This document shows positions 44,587 to 52,380 of a stretch of 64,000 nt of DNA, piece after piece; the stretch's first letter is position 1; every line of letters starts with the position of its first letter. The DNA is taken from contig NZ_RCCA01000001.1 in assembly GCF_003663845.1 (NCBI RefSeq), positions 558,001 through 622,000 of the forward strand. Reading direction: 5' to 3'. A model generated the notes under the pieces. It saw nothing but the letters and a program-made list of their open reading frames with translations. It had not been told where the DNA came from and did no database searches. A program made the position numbers and the translations under genes. This DNA comes from Chryseobacterium sp. 7. GTDB lineage: Bacteria; Bacteroidota; Bacteroidia; Flavobacteriales; Weeksellaceae.

Positions 44587-45813
44587 ATGAACAAGTTTAT
44601 TTTCAGAACATCAATTTTAGCGGCAGCTACTTTAGCAGCATTTACTCTTTCTTCATGTAGTGATTCTAATGACGACATGATGATGGATATGGGTTTTCAA
44701 AGAAGCATCACTTTTGAAAATGTAGTAACCCCTAAAGATTTTGTAGAAAGCGGAAGTTTTCAGGGAACAGGAGCACCTCCGATTATTTTGCCCGGACAAT
44801 CTGTTTCCATTACATTCAGTGCAGGAAAAACACAGGCATTAATGTTTGCAACCATGTATGGAGCTTCAAAAGACTGGTTTTTTGCATCACAACAGCCAGG
44901 CATCAAATTATTTGACACCAATGGAAATGCCATTACCGGAGATGTTTCTTCAAGCGTAAGATTATGGGATAACGGAAGCAAAGATGACGCCACAGGACAG
45001 GTTGAAAGCAAACCTATCATGCAGGTTCCTAATGTAAATGCTTCTCAGCTTATGAAGCTTAGTCTGGCTTACAATGATGTAACTTCGGAATTCACTCTTA
45101 CCATTACCAATACTTCTGGTGGAACCGCTAATGAAACTCCTTTTTCTCCGGGAGTATGGGCCGTTTCCAATTATAATGGTTCCCAGCTACTAAACAGCGC
45201 TCCATTTTTTACACCTAACGCTTTATCAAATCCAGAGATCACGGATATTGCTCAGATGGGAAATATCAGTAAAATGATGACTAAGCTGAATGCCAATACC
45301 GGAATTATGACTGGTCTTTCTCCGGCATTGGTTGTAGTTTACCGTGGCGATAAAAATCCGATTTATGAATTAGGTAAAACAGACACCGGAATGGGTCTGA
45401 AAGACATTGCACAATTTGGAAATGCAGCCAAGCTTCAAAACAGTCTTAAATCTTTATCCGGCGTAAAAGCGGTATATGTTGCAGGGAATGCTCCTGTAGC
45501 ACCTGGAAACAAGGTAACAACAAGCTTTAATGCTGAACCGGGTGATAAAATAGCTTATGCAACGATGTTTGGATTCTCTAACGATTGGTTCTTTGCTAAT
45601 GAACAAAGTATTGATGCCAGTAGTAAAGGAGATATTAGTTCAAAAACCTCACTATTTGATTCCGGAACAGGGATTGACCAATATCCCGGAGCCGGAAACC
45701 ATCAGGCATTATTTGGAGGAACTCCACAAAGTGAAAATAAAATCATTTCTAAAGTAGGAAACCAGTATCCTTTTCCTTCTGTTCAGAATATGATTAAAGT
45801 AACAGTTAATTAA
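44587..45813 (+). CDS. Lipoprotein with two spondin-N-like domains
   Basis: This 408-aa protein begins with a lipoprotein signal (SILAAATLAAFTLSSCSD). The first spondin-type domain spans about residues 38-215 (ITFENVVTPKDFVESGSFQG, PGQSVSITFSAG, LMFATMYGASKDWFFAS, LWDNGSKDDATGQ). The second, about 290-408, repeats the pattern (PGNKVTTSFNAEPGDKIAYATMFGFSNDWFFANEQ, LFDSGTGIDQYPGAGNHQALFGG). The Met/Asp-rich linker DSNDDMMMDMG follows the lipid anchor. It is surface or periplasmic; function is unknown. Confidence 0.8.
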   Translation: MNKFIFRTSILAAATLAAFTLSSCSDSNDDMMMDMGFQRSITFENVVTPKDFVESGSFQGTGAPPIILPGQSVSITFSAGKTQALMFATMYGASKDWFFASQQPGIKLFDTNGNAITGDVSSSVRLWDNGSKDDATGQVESKPIMQVPNVNASQLMKLSLAYNDVTSEFTLTITNTSGGTANETPFSPGVWAVSNYNGSQLLNSAPFFTPNALSNPEITDIAQMGNISKMMTKLNANTGIMTGLSPALVVVYRGDKNPIYELGKTDTGMGLKDIAQFGNAAKLQNSLKSLSGVKAVYVAGNAPVAPGNKVTTSFNAEPGDKIAYATMFGFSNDWFFANEQSIDASSKGDISSKTSLFDSGTGIDQYPGAGNHQALFGGTPQSENKIISKVGNQYPFPSVQNMIKVTVN

Positions 45814-45826
45814 TCTTGAAATAAAG

Positions 45827-45858
45827 AAAAGGTCAGGCGCTATTGTCTGACCTTTTTC
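45827..45858 (+). terminator. Terminator after the spondin lipoprotein gene
   Basis: The stem AAAGGTCAG / CTGACCTTT is followed by a T-run. A-runs on the other side allow bidirectional use for the convergent 96-aa gene. Confidence 0.8.
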
Positions 45859-45881
45859 ATTGTAAAATTATATGGGCTTGA

Positions 45882-46172
45882 TTATGGTTTCAGTGCGCCT
45901 TCCAAATATTGTTCTCCTCCACCATTGGTGACGGTTATAAAACCTTCATAATGGCTTACTTTTACTCCCAGATCATTATTAATTTCTTTAAAATATCCGG
46001 CTTTTTCTTTGTTATAAAATATATCTCCCTGCCAAAGAAACTTTGCAGACTGCCCTGTTTTATTTTGAAATATAAGAGCATTCAAAGGATTTACCAACCC
46101 ACAGGATTTGAGATCTACCACGGCGCTTTCATTAGCGGCAAAATCTTTAGACAGTACAATAACGGTATTCAT
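45882..46172 (-). CDS. Small protein of unknown function
   Basis: This 96-aa protein has no signal peptide and no membrane segment. It alternates short beta strands (TVIVLSKDF, ALIFQNKTGQSAKFLWQGDIFY, FITVTNGGGEQYLEG) and looks like one small beta-rich domain. The C-terminal NGGGEQYLEGALKP is distinctive. I recognise no family. Regulatory element copy C lies 63 bp upstream, so it is likely coregulated with the aerolysin-like gene and the AT-rich module. Confidence 0.55.
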   Translation of the reverse strand: MNTVIVLSKDFAANESAVVDLKSCGLVNPLNALIFQNKTGQSAKFLWQGDIFYNKEKAGYFKEINNDLGVKVSHYEGFITVTNGGGEQYLEGALKP

Positions 46173-46234
46173 TTATTTTTCTTTGGTTTTCGGTTCATTA
46201 AAAAACTGAGCAATACTTTCCTATTACTTTGATA

Positions 46235-46269
46235 CAAATGTGATTCTCCATTGCGACAAAACTTGACGT
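46235..46269 (-). promoter_or_regulatory. Recurrent 35-bp regulatory element, copy C
   Basis: The minus strand reads ACGTCAAGTTTTGTCG (46269-46254), then 11 nt, then CACATTTG (46242-46235) followed by TATCA. Layout and spacing are the same as copies A and B. Confidence 0.6.
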
Positions 46270-46282
46270 ATTTACTCAGCAA

Positions 46283-46322
46283 AAAATAAAAAGCCCAAGC
46301 AGAATCTGTTTAGACTTTTTAA
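46283..46322 (-). terminator. Terminator after the NRPS-like gene
   Basis: Minus-strand arms AAGTCTAAACA and TGCTTGGGCTT pair with wobble and are followed by a T-run, about 10 bases past the stop. Confidence 0.6.
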
Positions 46323-46332
46323 TATTCAAATT

Positions 46333-49300
46333 CTATTCAACCGGAATTCCAAGATATTGTAAATAAGAATCCAATATTTTTTTATCAAATACCGGTTCAT
46401 TAATACCTGATCCTTCCAGATACTGAATCACATTGGAACAATCCCATATGTAAGTATTCTGGTAAAGTTCTACAGTAGATAACCCCTCATGCATATTGTC
46501 TCTGAAAAGACTCGTCAATGGATATAAACGGTTTTTACTGTCATCCTCCCACTGTTTTCTCCATTCTTTATATGGAAGATCTTTGAGGGTAAAAGGATAA
46601 TATTTTTTCATAAGTCCAAAGAAGTCTTCCAAAGTAAGATTGGTTTCCGGACGGGCAATCAGATTGAATTTTTTCCCTATTGCCTCTTTATTTCTGGTGA
46701 TATAAGCCATAGCTTTGGTCATATAATCTACGGTGATAAGCCCTTCTCTAAGTTCGGTGAGTGCAGGATAAGATTTGAATTCTATACAGTTTTTCACCAA
46801 TCCGGACCACCATTGGTACGAAGCGCTTGCTCCTGTTTCACTGTGGCACATGGCATACCCAAGACGGTAAGTAACCAACGGCAAACCTTCTTTTGCCGCC
46901 AGATCGGCAATGGCTTCCATAACCCATTTGCTTCTTACGTAGCCAATGTCTTTACTTACAGACATCAGGTTTTGTTCAATATCATCAGATTCAAGCATTA
47001 CTTTTTTTCCTGTAAACAAATGTCCCCAGCTGTAGACGGAAATGGTTGACAGCAATGCGAGACATTTTGTTTTTTCTGCTCCTGCCAGTTTTATGATCTC
47101 TCTCAATCCTTCTACATTCGGGGTTTTCATATAGGAATAAGGTTCAATGAAATTAACCGAGCTTCCGGAATGATAAATTAAATCGATTTGCTTAGCCAGC
47201 TTTGTGAATATTTCATCTGATAATCCTAAAGACGGTAAAGCAAGATCTCCTATTACAGGAATAATTCTCGGTTTCTGTTCTATGTTTTGAGGAATATGAT
47301 ATTGCTTAAAGCATCTGTCGATTTTTTCCATTGCATGAAACTCGTCCTGAGCTCTGACAAGACAATAAATATCTGCACTGGTAGTATCCAGAAGTTCCTG
47401 CAAAAGGTGAATTCCCACAAATCCTGTAGCTCCCGTTAAAAATATAGTTGTTGGATTTTCTACCTGTTTAGGATCAAAACCACCTGCAAAAACAGTTCCC
47501 GGAGCAAGATAAACATCTTTCTGAAGCTCAACGTAAGGTTCCACATCTTCGGCAGGAATAGCTTCTCTGGTTTCTCTGGATCTGGCAATAAGAACTTCTG
47601 ACAGTTGCTGCAACACCGGGTACTGATAAATATCCCGCAGATATACTTTTACATCCAGCATTCTCTGCAAAGCTACAGCCACTGTTGCAACCAGCAGTGA
47701 GTTTCCTCCGATATCAAAAAAATTATCCGTGATATTAATAACAGGGCGTTCCAATGCGGAAGACCAGACACCTACGATAATTCTTTCTGTTTCGTTGGTG
47801 GGTGGTTCGCTTGAAATGAGTTCTTTAGACTCCTGAGCTGCCAGATCTTTTAAAGCCTGAGTATCTGTTTTGCCATTTGCCGTTAATGGAATGTTATCTA
47901 TAAAAATAATCTGTGCAGGAATCATATACCCCGGAAGTTCATCTTTCAATCTATTTCGGATGGATGAAATATCTCTTTCTAATCCTTGATTTAAAACAAT
48001 AAAAGCAATCAGATACTGAGTACTTCCTTCTGTTTCCTTTCCAATGACAAGGGCTTCTCTGATATCCTTCTGATGCATTAATGTACGTTCAATTTCTCCC
48101 GGTTCAACCCGGAATCCGCGAATTTTGATCTGGTTATCTATTCTCCCTAAAAATTCAATCTCTCCGTCCGGCTTCCACTTGGCCAAATCTCCGGTACGGT
48201 ATAATTTTTCTTTTTCATTGAATGGATTGGCTATGAATTTAGTATTTGTCAATTCTTCATTATTAAGATATCCGTTTGCCAAAATGCTTCCTCCAATGCA
48301 TAATTCTCCTGTCGCTCCCACAGGTAATAATTCCATTTTCTCGCTTAAAATATAGGCTTTTGCATTGGCTATAGGTCTTCCAATTGACGACATGTATTTT
48401 CCGTTGGTATCTTTCACTTTTCTAAAAGTTGCATATACCGTACATTCTGTGGGTCCGTAGTAATCTATCAGTTCATAACTTAATTCGGAGGTAAGTACCG
48501 GCTTTAGTTTTTCTCCTCCGGTAAAGAGATATTTCAGCTTCAGATCAGTATAATTCCGGGAATAATTAACGAATGACGGAACAAGAACAGTAGGTACAAA
48601 GCCATGAGTAATCTGATTTCTTCTATAAAAATCAACCAAAGCAACAGCATCTGTTCTCTGCTCATTATCAGCTATAAAAATAGTAGCTCCGGAAGTAAGT
48701 GCTGACCAGGTTTCCCATACGGAAATATCAAAGGCCAATCCTGCAACAAGTGTCAGTTTTGAGCTATGATCTACATGGAAATGATGGTTATGCCATGTTA
48801 CCAGATGCTGTATAGCCTGGTGACTTACCATCACTCCTTTGGGTTTTCCGGTTGAGCCTGAAGTATAAATGGTGTAAGCTAAATTGTTCTGATGAATATT
48901 AATTTCAGGATGTTCTGAGGGTAGATCATTAAGATTTTCCATACTGCTCAGATCAAATACTTTTGTCTGTTCCGTGCCTGATAAATGGGTTTTAAGAATT
49001 TGATTGGTAATGATGATATCAGCAGAAGTATCCGAAAGAATATATTCTACTCTTTTAGCGGGATAAGCCGGATCTATAGGAACATAAGCTGCACCTGTTT
49101 TGATAATGCCAAGCACAGCAACCATCCATTCTAAGGAACGATCCAGCCAGATAGGAACATATTTTCCTTCTTTGATTCCTTGACTTAGTAATAAGCTAGC
49201 AAACTGATTGCTTCTCTGATCCAGTTCTCTATAAGTAATTTTCTGATCCTGATAAACTGCGGCCGTCTTATCCGGATGGAGAATTGCCTGTTTCCGAAAA

Positions 49301-49440
49301 AGAGATTCCAGTGTTTCTTCGCGAGGATAATCCCAACCGGTTCTATTGAATCCGTTGAGTAATTTTTCTCTGTCTTCTGATGACAGCAATACCGCAGAGC
49401 CCAGTGAAAGGGCTTCTTGTGAGGGAATAGTGTTTGACAT
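46333..49440 (-). CDS. Single-module NRPS-like A-T-reductase
   Basis: This 1035-aa enzyme has three domains. The adenylation domain (about 40-540) shows YTSGSTGKPKG at 192-202, FDISVWE at 237-243, YYGPTE at 327-332, YRTGD and the catalytic Lys of ANGKTD near 524. The carrier domain has DNFFDIGGNSLL with the phosphopantetheine Ser at 581. The thioester reductase (about 660-1035) has FLTGATGFVG at 667-676 and YVRSK. It should activate one amino or carboxylic acid, hold it as a thioester and release it reductively as an aldehyde or alcohol. No condensation domain is present. Lys2-type enzymes share this plan. The substrate cannot be read safely. It is divergent from an MBL-fold hydrolase gene. 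Confidence 0.9.
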   Translation of the reverse strand: MSNTIPSQEALSLGSAVLLSSEDREKLLNGFNRTGWDYPREETLESLFRKQAILHPDKTAAVYQDQKITYRELDQRSNQFASLLLSQGIKEGKYVPIWLDRSLEWMVAVLGIIKTGAAYVPIDPAYPAKRVEYILSDTSADIIITNQILKTHLSGTEQTKVFDLSSMENLNDLPSEHPEINIHQNNLAYTIYTSGSTGKPKGVMVSHQAIQHLVTWHNHHFHVDHSSKLTLVAGLAFDISVWETWSALTSGATIFIADNEQRTDAVALVDFYRRNQITHGFVPTVLVPSFVNYSRNYTDLKLKYLFTGGEKLKPVLTSELSYELIDYYGPTECTVYATFRKVKDTNGKYMSSIGRPIANAKAYILSEKMELLPVGATGELCIGGSILANGYLNNEELTNTKFIANPFNEKEKLYRTGDLAKWKPDGEIEFLGRIDNQIKIRGFRVEPGEIERTLMHQKDIREALVIGKETEGSTQYLIAFIVLNQGLERDISSIRNRLKDELPGYMIPAQIIFIDNIPLTANGKTDTQALKDLAAQESKELISSEPPTNETERIIVGVWSSALERPVINITDNFFDIGGNSLLVATVAVALQRMLDVKVYLRDIYQYPVLQQLSEVLIARSRETREAIPAEDVEPYVELQKDVYLAPGTVFAGGFDPKQVENPTTIFLTGATGFVGIHLLQELLDTTSADIYCLVRAQDEFHAMEKIDRCFKQYHIPQNIEQKPRIIPVIGDLALPSLGLSDEIFTKLAKQIDLIYHSGSSVNFIEPYSYMKTPNVEGLREIIKLAGAEKTKCLALLSTISVYSWGHLFTGKKVMLESDDIEQNLMSVSKDIGYVRSKWVMEAIADLAAKEGLPLVTYRLGYAMCHSETGASASYQWWSGLVKNCIEFKSYPALTELREGLITVDYMTKAMAYITRNKEAIGKKFNLIARPETNLTLEDFFGLMKKYYPFTLKDLPYKEWRKQWEDDSKNRLYPLTSLFRDNMHEGLSTVELYQNTYIWDCSNVIQYLEGSGINEPVFDKKILDSYLQYLGIPVE

Positions 49441-49930
49441 AATAATTGGATTTGATTTGATTTAAAGAATTCCGAGTGCAGAACAGTAAATACATGAGGG
49501 ATACCCACAGCTTATTTACTAAATGTGTTTCTGATCATGTTTCAAAAAACTGAATGATACAGGATATTAATCAATCAACCTATTGAGCAGAACGATCAAC
49601 AATGTTCAAACAGTATTGATGACATTCAAAAAAGAGAGAGAATATATTTTACTATTCTTTACGAGTAGGTGTATTTTTTACGCAGTATTTGAGAATTTAA
49701 TTTTCATAATGTGGTATTTTAAATAATTTGGTAATCAAACTTAACATAATAATTTAAATTGCGTGTTACATAATTACTATTATTTATAATCACCAGGAAT
49801 TGATATTCTAGAATAAAATACTGAATTATAACAAATTACAAATACAACCATTCAAGATACCTCCGCCTGCAATCAATGTATAGGAATATTCTTTAAATTT
49901 GTAAGAAAGAAAAAAACACCTCATTTTAAT
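49441..49930. other. 490-bp divergent intergenic region
   Basis: It is very AT-rich and has no gene. A minus-strand -7 box TAAGTTTG (49743-49736) could serve the NRPS-like gene with a leader of about 290 nt. A plus-strand box is listed separately. I see no strong stem-loop or repeat. Confidence 0.5.
49894..49901 (+). promoter_or_regulatory. -7 box for the MBL-fold hydrolase gene
   Basis: TAAATTTG lies 30 bp before the ATG. No clear -33 element is seen. Confidence 0.45.
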
Positions 49931-50860
49931 ATGAATCACAAACTGAAGAGAGAGCATGGATTTATACATATTCCATGTCATGAACTGGATATTTTTATAC
50001 TTTCTGACGGGTATTTTGGAGTTGGTTATCACCAGCCGATTTTAGCCCCTGACATTCCTCAAAATATGGTCAAAAATGAGCTCCGTAATCTATACTTATC
50101 GGAGTCCTACTATGAAGCACCTATTAATGTAATGCTTATTAAAAAAGCTGGCCGTATTATTTTAATTGATACCGGAGAAGGATTTTATGATGAGGAAAAT
50201 GCAGGACAATTATTACACAGCCTTTCGGCAGCTGGATTTACACCGGAATCAGTAACGGATATTCTGATTACACATGCTCACAGAGATCATATTGGTGGAA
50301 TTCTTTCTAAAAATGGTGAGATTGTATTTCCGAATGCGCAGTATTATATTTCGCGTCCGGAATTTGAATTCTGGATGGCAGGTGAACCAGATTTTCAAAA
50401 AAGTAAAAATCCGGAAGGTGGAAAACCGAGTATTCCACTGGTGAGAAAAACTCTTTCTGCCATTGGCAGCAGACTCACAACCTTTGAAACGGGAGATTTT
50501 TTGTTCTCCTGTATTCAGACACAGACTGCACCAGGACATACTCCCGGGCATATTATATATTCAGTAATTAATGGAGATCTATCAATTATCAATGTGGTAG
50601 ATGTTTTCCATTCTCCCCTTCTTATTGCAAAACCGGATTGGGGAACGCAATGGGATACTGATTTTGAAGCTGGTATAGAGACTCGTAAAAAGGTTCTGGA
50701 AAACTGTTATCAGAACAGAACGCTTATCTGCTCTGCTCATCTTCCATGGCCGGGTATTGGGTACATCAGTAAGGTAAACGATCAGTTTCAATGGATTCCT
50801 AAGGTTTACAATCATCCTTTTTTAATCAATCTTGCCACTGATCTTGAAATAGTTACATAA
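49931..50860 (+). CDS. MBL-fold metallo-hydrolase
   Basis: This 309-aa protein has no signal peptide. The zinc ligands are in THAHRDHIGG (about 115-124), GHTPGH (about 203-208, in APGHTPGHIIYS) and the later Asp and His (NVVDVFHSP, CSAHLPWPGIGYI). Relatives include AHL-lactonase-like and other broad hydrolases. The specific substrate is unknown. It is divergent from the A-T-reductase gene and may act on its product, which is inference. Its end lies close to the disrupted comM, which is convergent with it. Confidence 0.85.
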   Translation: MNHKLKREHGFIHIPCHELDIFILSDGYFGVGYHQPILAPDIPQNMVKNELRNLYLSESYYEAPINVMLIKKAGRIILIDTGEGFYDEENAGQLLHSLSAAGFTPESVTDILITHAHRDHIGGILSKNGEIVFPNAQYYISRPEFEFWMAGEPDFQKSKNPEGGKPSIPLVRKTLSAIGSRLTTFETGDFLFSCIQTQTAPGHTPGHIIYSVINGDLSIINVVDVFHSPLLIAKPDWGTQWDTDFEAGIETRKKVLENCYQNRTLICSAHLPWPGIGYISKVNDQFQWIPKVYNHPFLINLATDLEIVT

Positions 50861-50885
50861 ATTATTTTAGCAGCAGAAGTCCGGA

Positions 50886-51563
50886 TCATCCATTCCAGAA
50901 TTCACGATCCAGACTTCTGTACTGTATGGCTTCGGAAATATGGTGAGACAAAATATTTTCGGATTCTTCAAGATCTGCTATTGTTCTGGCTACTTTCAGG
51001 ATTCTGTCGTAAGCTCTTGCTGAAAGATTGAGTTTTTCCATCGCTAATTTTATGAGACCGAAGGAAGCTTCATCCAATTGGCAGAAAGCTTCAATTTCTT
51101 TGGGACCTATCTGGGCATTGCTGCTGATATTCAGATTTTTATATCTTTGATTCTGAATGTCTCTTGCTTTCATTACACGGTCTCTGATGTCTTTGCTTTT
51201 TTCTCCTTTTCTTTTTTCGGAAAGCTGCTCAAATTCAACTTTCTGAACCTCAATATGGATGTCAATTCTATCCAAAAGCGGCCCCGAAAGTTTATTCATA
51301 TACCGCTGCATTTCGTAAACAGATGAGGTATTATTGGGATCATCGGGAAAGAAACCGCTGGGGCTGGGATTCATGGAAGCTACTAACATAAAACTTGCAG
51401 GATAATTTACGGTAAAACGAGCTCTTGAAATGGTTACTTCCCTGTCTTCTAAAGGTTGTCTCATCACCTCCAGCACTGTGCGTTTAAACTCAGGCATTTC
51501 GTCTAGGAATAAAACTCCGTTGTGAGCCAGCGAGATTTCTCCCGGCTGTGGATAGCTTCCTCC
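50886..51563 (-). pseudogene. comM: comM (yifB) 3' fragment, interrupted by the transposon
   Basis: This is the C-terminal 225 residues or so of the Mg-chelatase-like AAA+ ATPase ComM, a branch-migration helicase for natural transformation. The native sequence resumes at GGSYPQPGEISLAHNGVLFLDEMPEFKR and continues through REVTISRARFTVNYPASFMLVASMNPSPSGFF to the normal end YRSLDREFWNG. The Walker A half and N-terminal domain are absent from the window. Codons beyond 51563 come from the transposon end. The 5' part should lie past the right end of the element, beyond base 64000. Confidence 0.9.
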
Positions 51564-51652
51564 TGTATATTTGCAAAGTAAATGCAAAATACAATGGAGA
51601 AATCGCCCATATTCGCACCTACTTTGGATATTTTTTCGCAAAGTAGATGCGA
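51564..51652. repeat. Transposon left end with three putative TnsB sites
   Basis: Three related 16-mers lie within 90 bp of the tip: GCAAAGTAAATGCAAA (51573-51588), GCAAAGTAGATGCGAC (from 51638) and, inverted, CCAAAGTAGGTGCGAA (within 51611-51630, minus strand). The consensus is about sCAAAGTArrTGCrA. Tn7 left ends also carry three spaced TnsB sites; the inverted middle copy is unusual. The tip contains TATATTTG (51566-51573), which also fits a -7 promoter box. Confidence 0.75.
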
Positions 51653-51675
51653 CCAATTTTAAATTCTTATCTTAG

Positions 51676-52380
51676 ATGGTACAAATCATACAAAATAAGG
51701 TGAGAAAAATTGGCTTAAAATATAGCTCACTATCTGGAAGCTTCTTTAGTGCTAAGAGCAATAAAGAAGTTCAGTTTGAATCTTCTCTGGAAAGGGATTT
51801 TATATTCTTACTAGAGATGGATTGGATTATTGAGTCTTATCATGAACAGCCAGTTACTATCTATTATTCCGATTCTGAAGGAAAACAACGTTCTTATACT
51901 CCTGATTTCTTATTTTACTGGCATCCCCGATTTGCTTCCAAGGGAGCAAAACCATTGTTAATTGAGATAAAATACAAAGAAGATCTGGAAAAAAATCTGT
52001 CCATTTATAATCCCAAATTCAAAGCCGCAGAAGAATTCTGTGAAAAGAATGGATACGAGTTTAAAGTTCTTACTGAAGAAGATATCAGAACTGAGTATCT
52101 TGAAAACTGTAAATTCTTATATCGATATAAGAAGAATACTTTTGATCATAGGCATCCGGATATACAACTCATTCTAAAAACCATGTGTGATTTGCAATGT
52201 ACAACACCAAGGGAACTTATCCAGGTGTGTGCAAGAGAAAAATATAAACAGATGGAGCTCATATATTATATGTGGTATATGGTTTCAATAAATATCATCA
52301 GGTGTATTTGGGAGCAACCCTTAACAATGGATTCTGCAATATGGCTTGATGAGTTATATGAAAATTCTTATCTAAAATGA
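51676..52380 (+). CDS. tnsA: Transposon endonuclease subunit TnsA
   Basis: This 234-aa endonuclease cuts the 5' ends of the element and works with TnsB in heteromeric transposase. It has a PD-(D/E)XK core: FESSLERDFIFLLE with Glu39, SYTPDFLFYWH with Asp77, and LLIEIKYKEDL with Glu97 and Lys99. A C-terminal winged-helix region (DIQLILKTMCDLQCTTPRELIQV) follows. Having both TnsA and TnsB predicts cut-and-paste movement. It is first in the operon and its stop overlaps the tnsB start as ATGA. Confidence 0.95.
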   Translation: MVQIIQNKVRKIGLKYSSLSGSFFSAKSNKEVQFESSLERDFIFLLEMDWIIESYHEQPVTIYYSDSEGKQRSYTPDFLFYWHPRFASKGAKPLLIEIKYKEDLEKNLSIYNPKFKAAEEFCEKNGYEFKVLTEEDIRTEYLENCKFLYRYKKNTFDHRHPDIQLILKTMCDLQCTTPRELIQVCAREKYKQMELIYYMWYMVSINIIRCIWEQPLTMDSAIWLDELYENSYLK

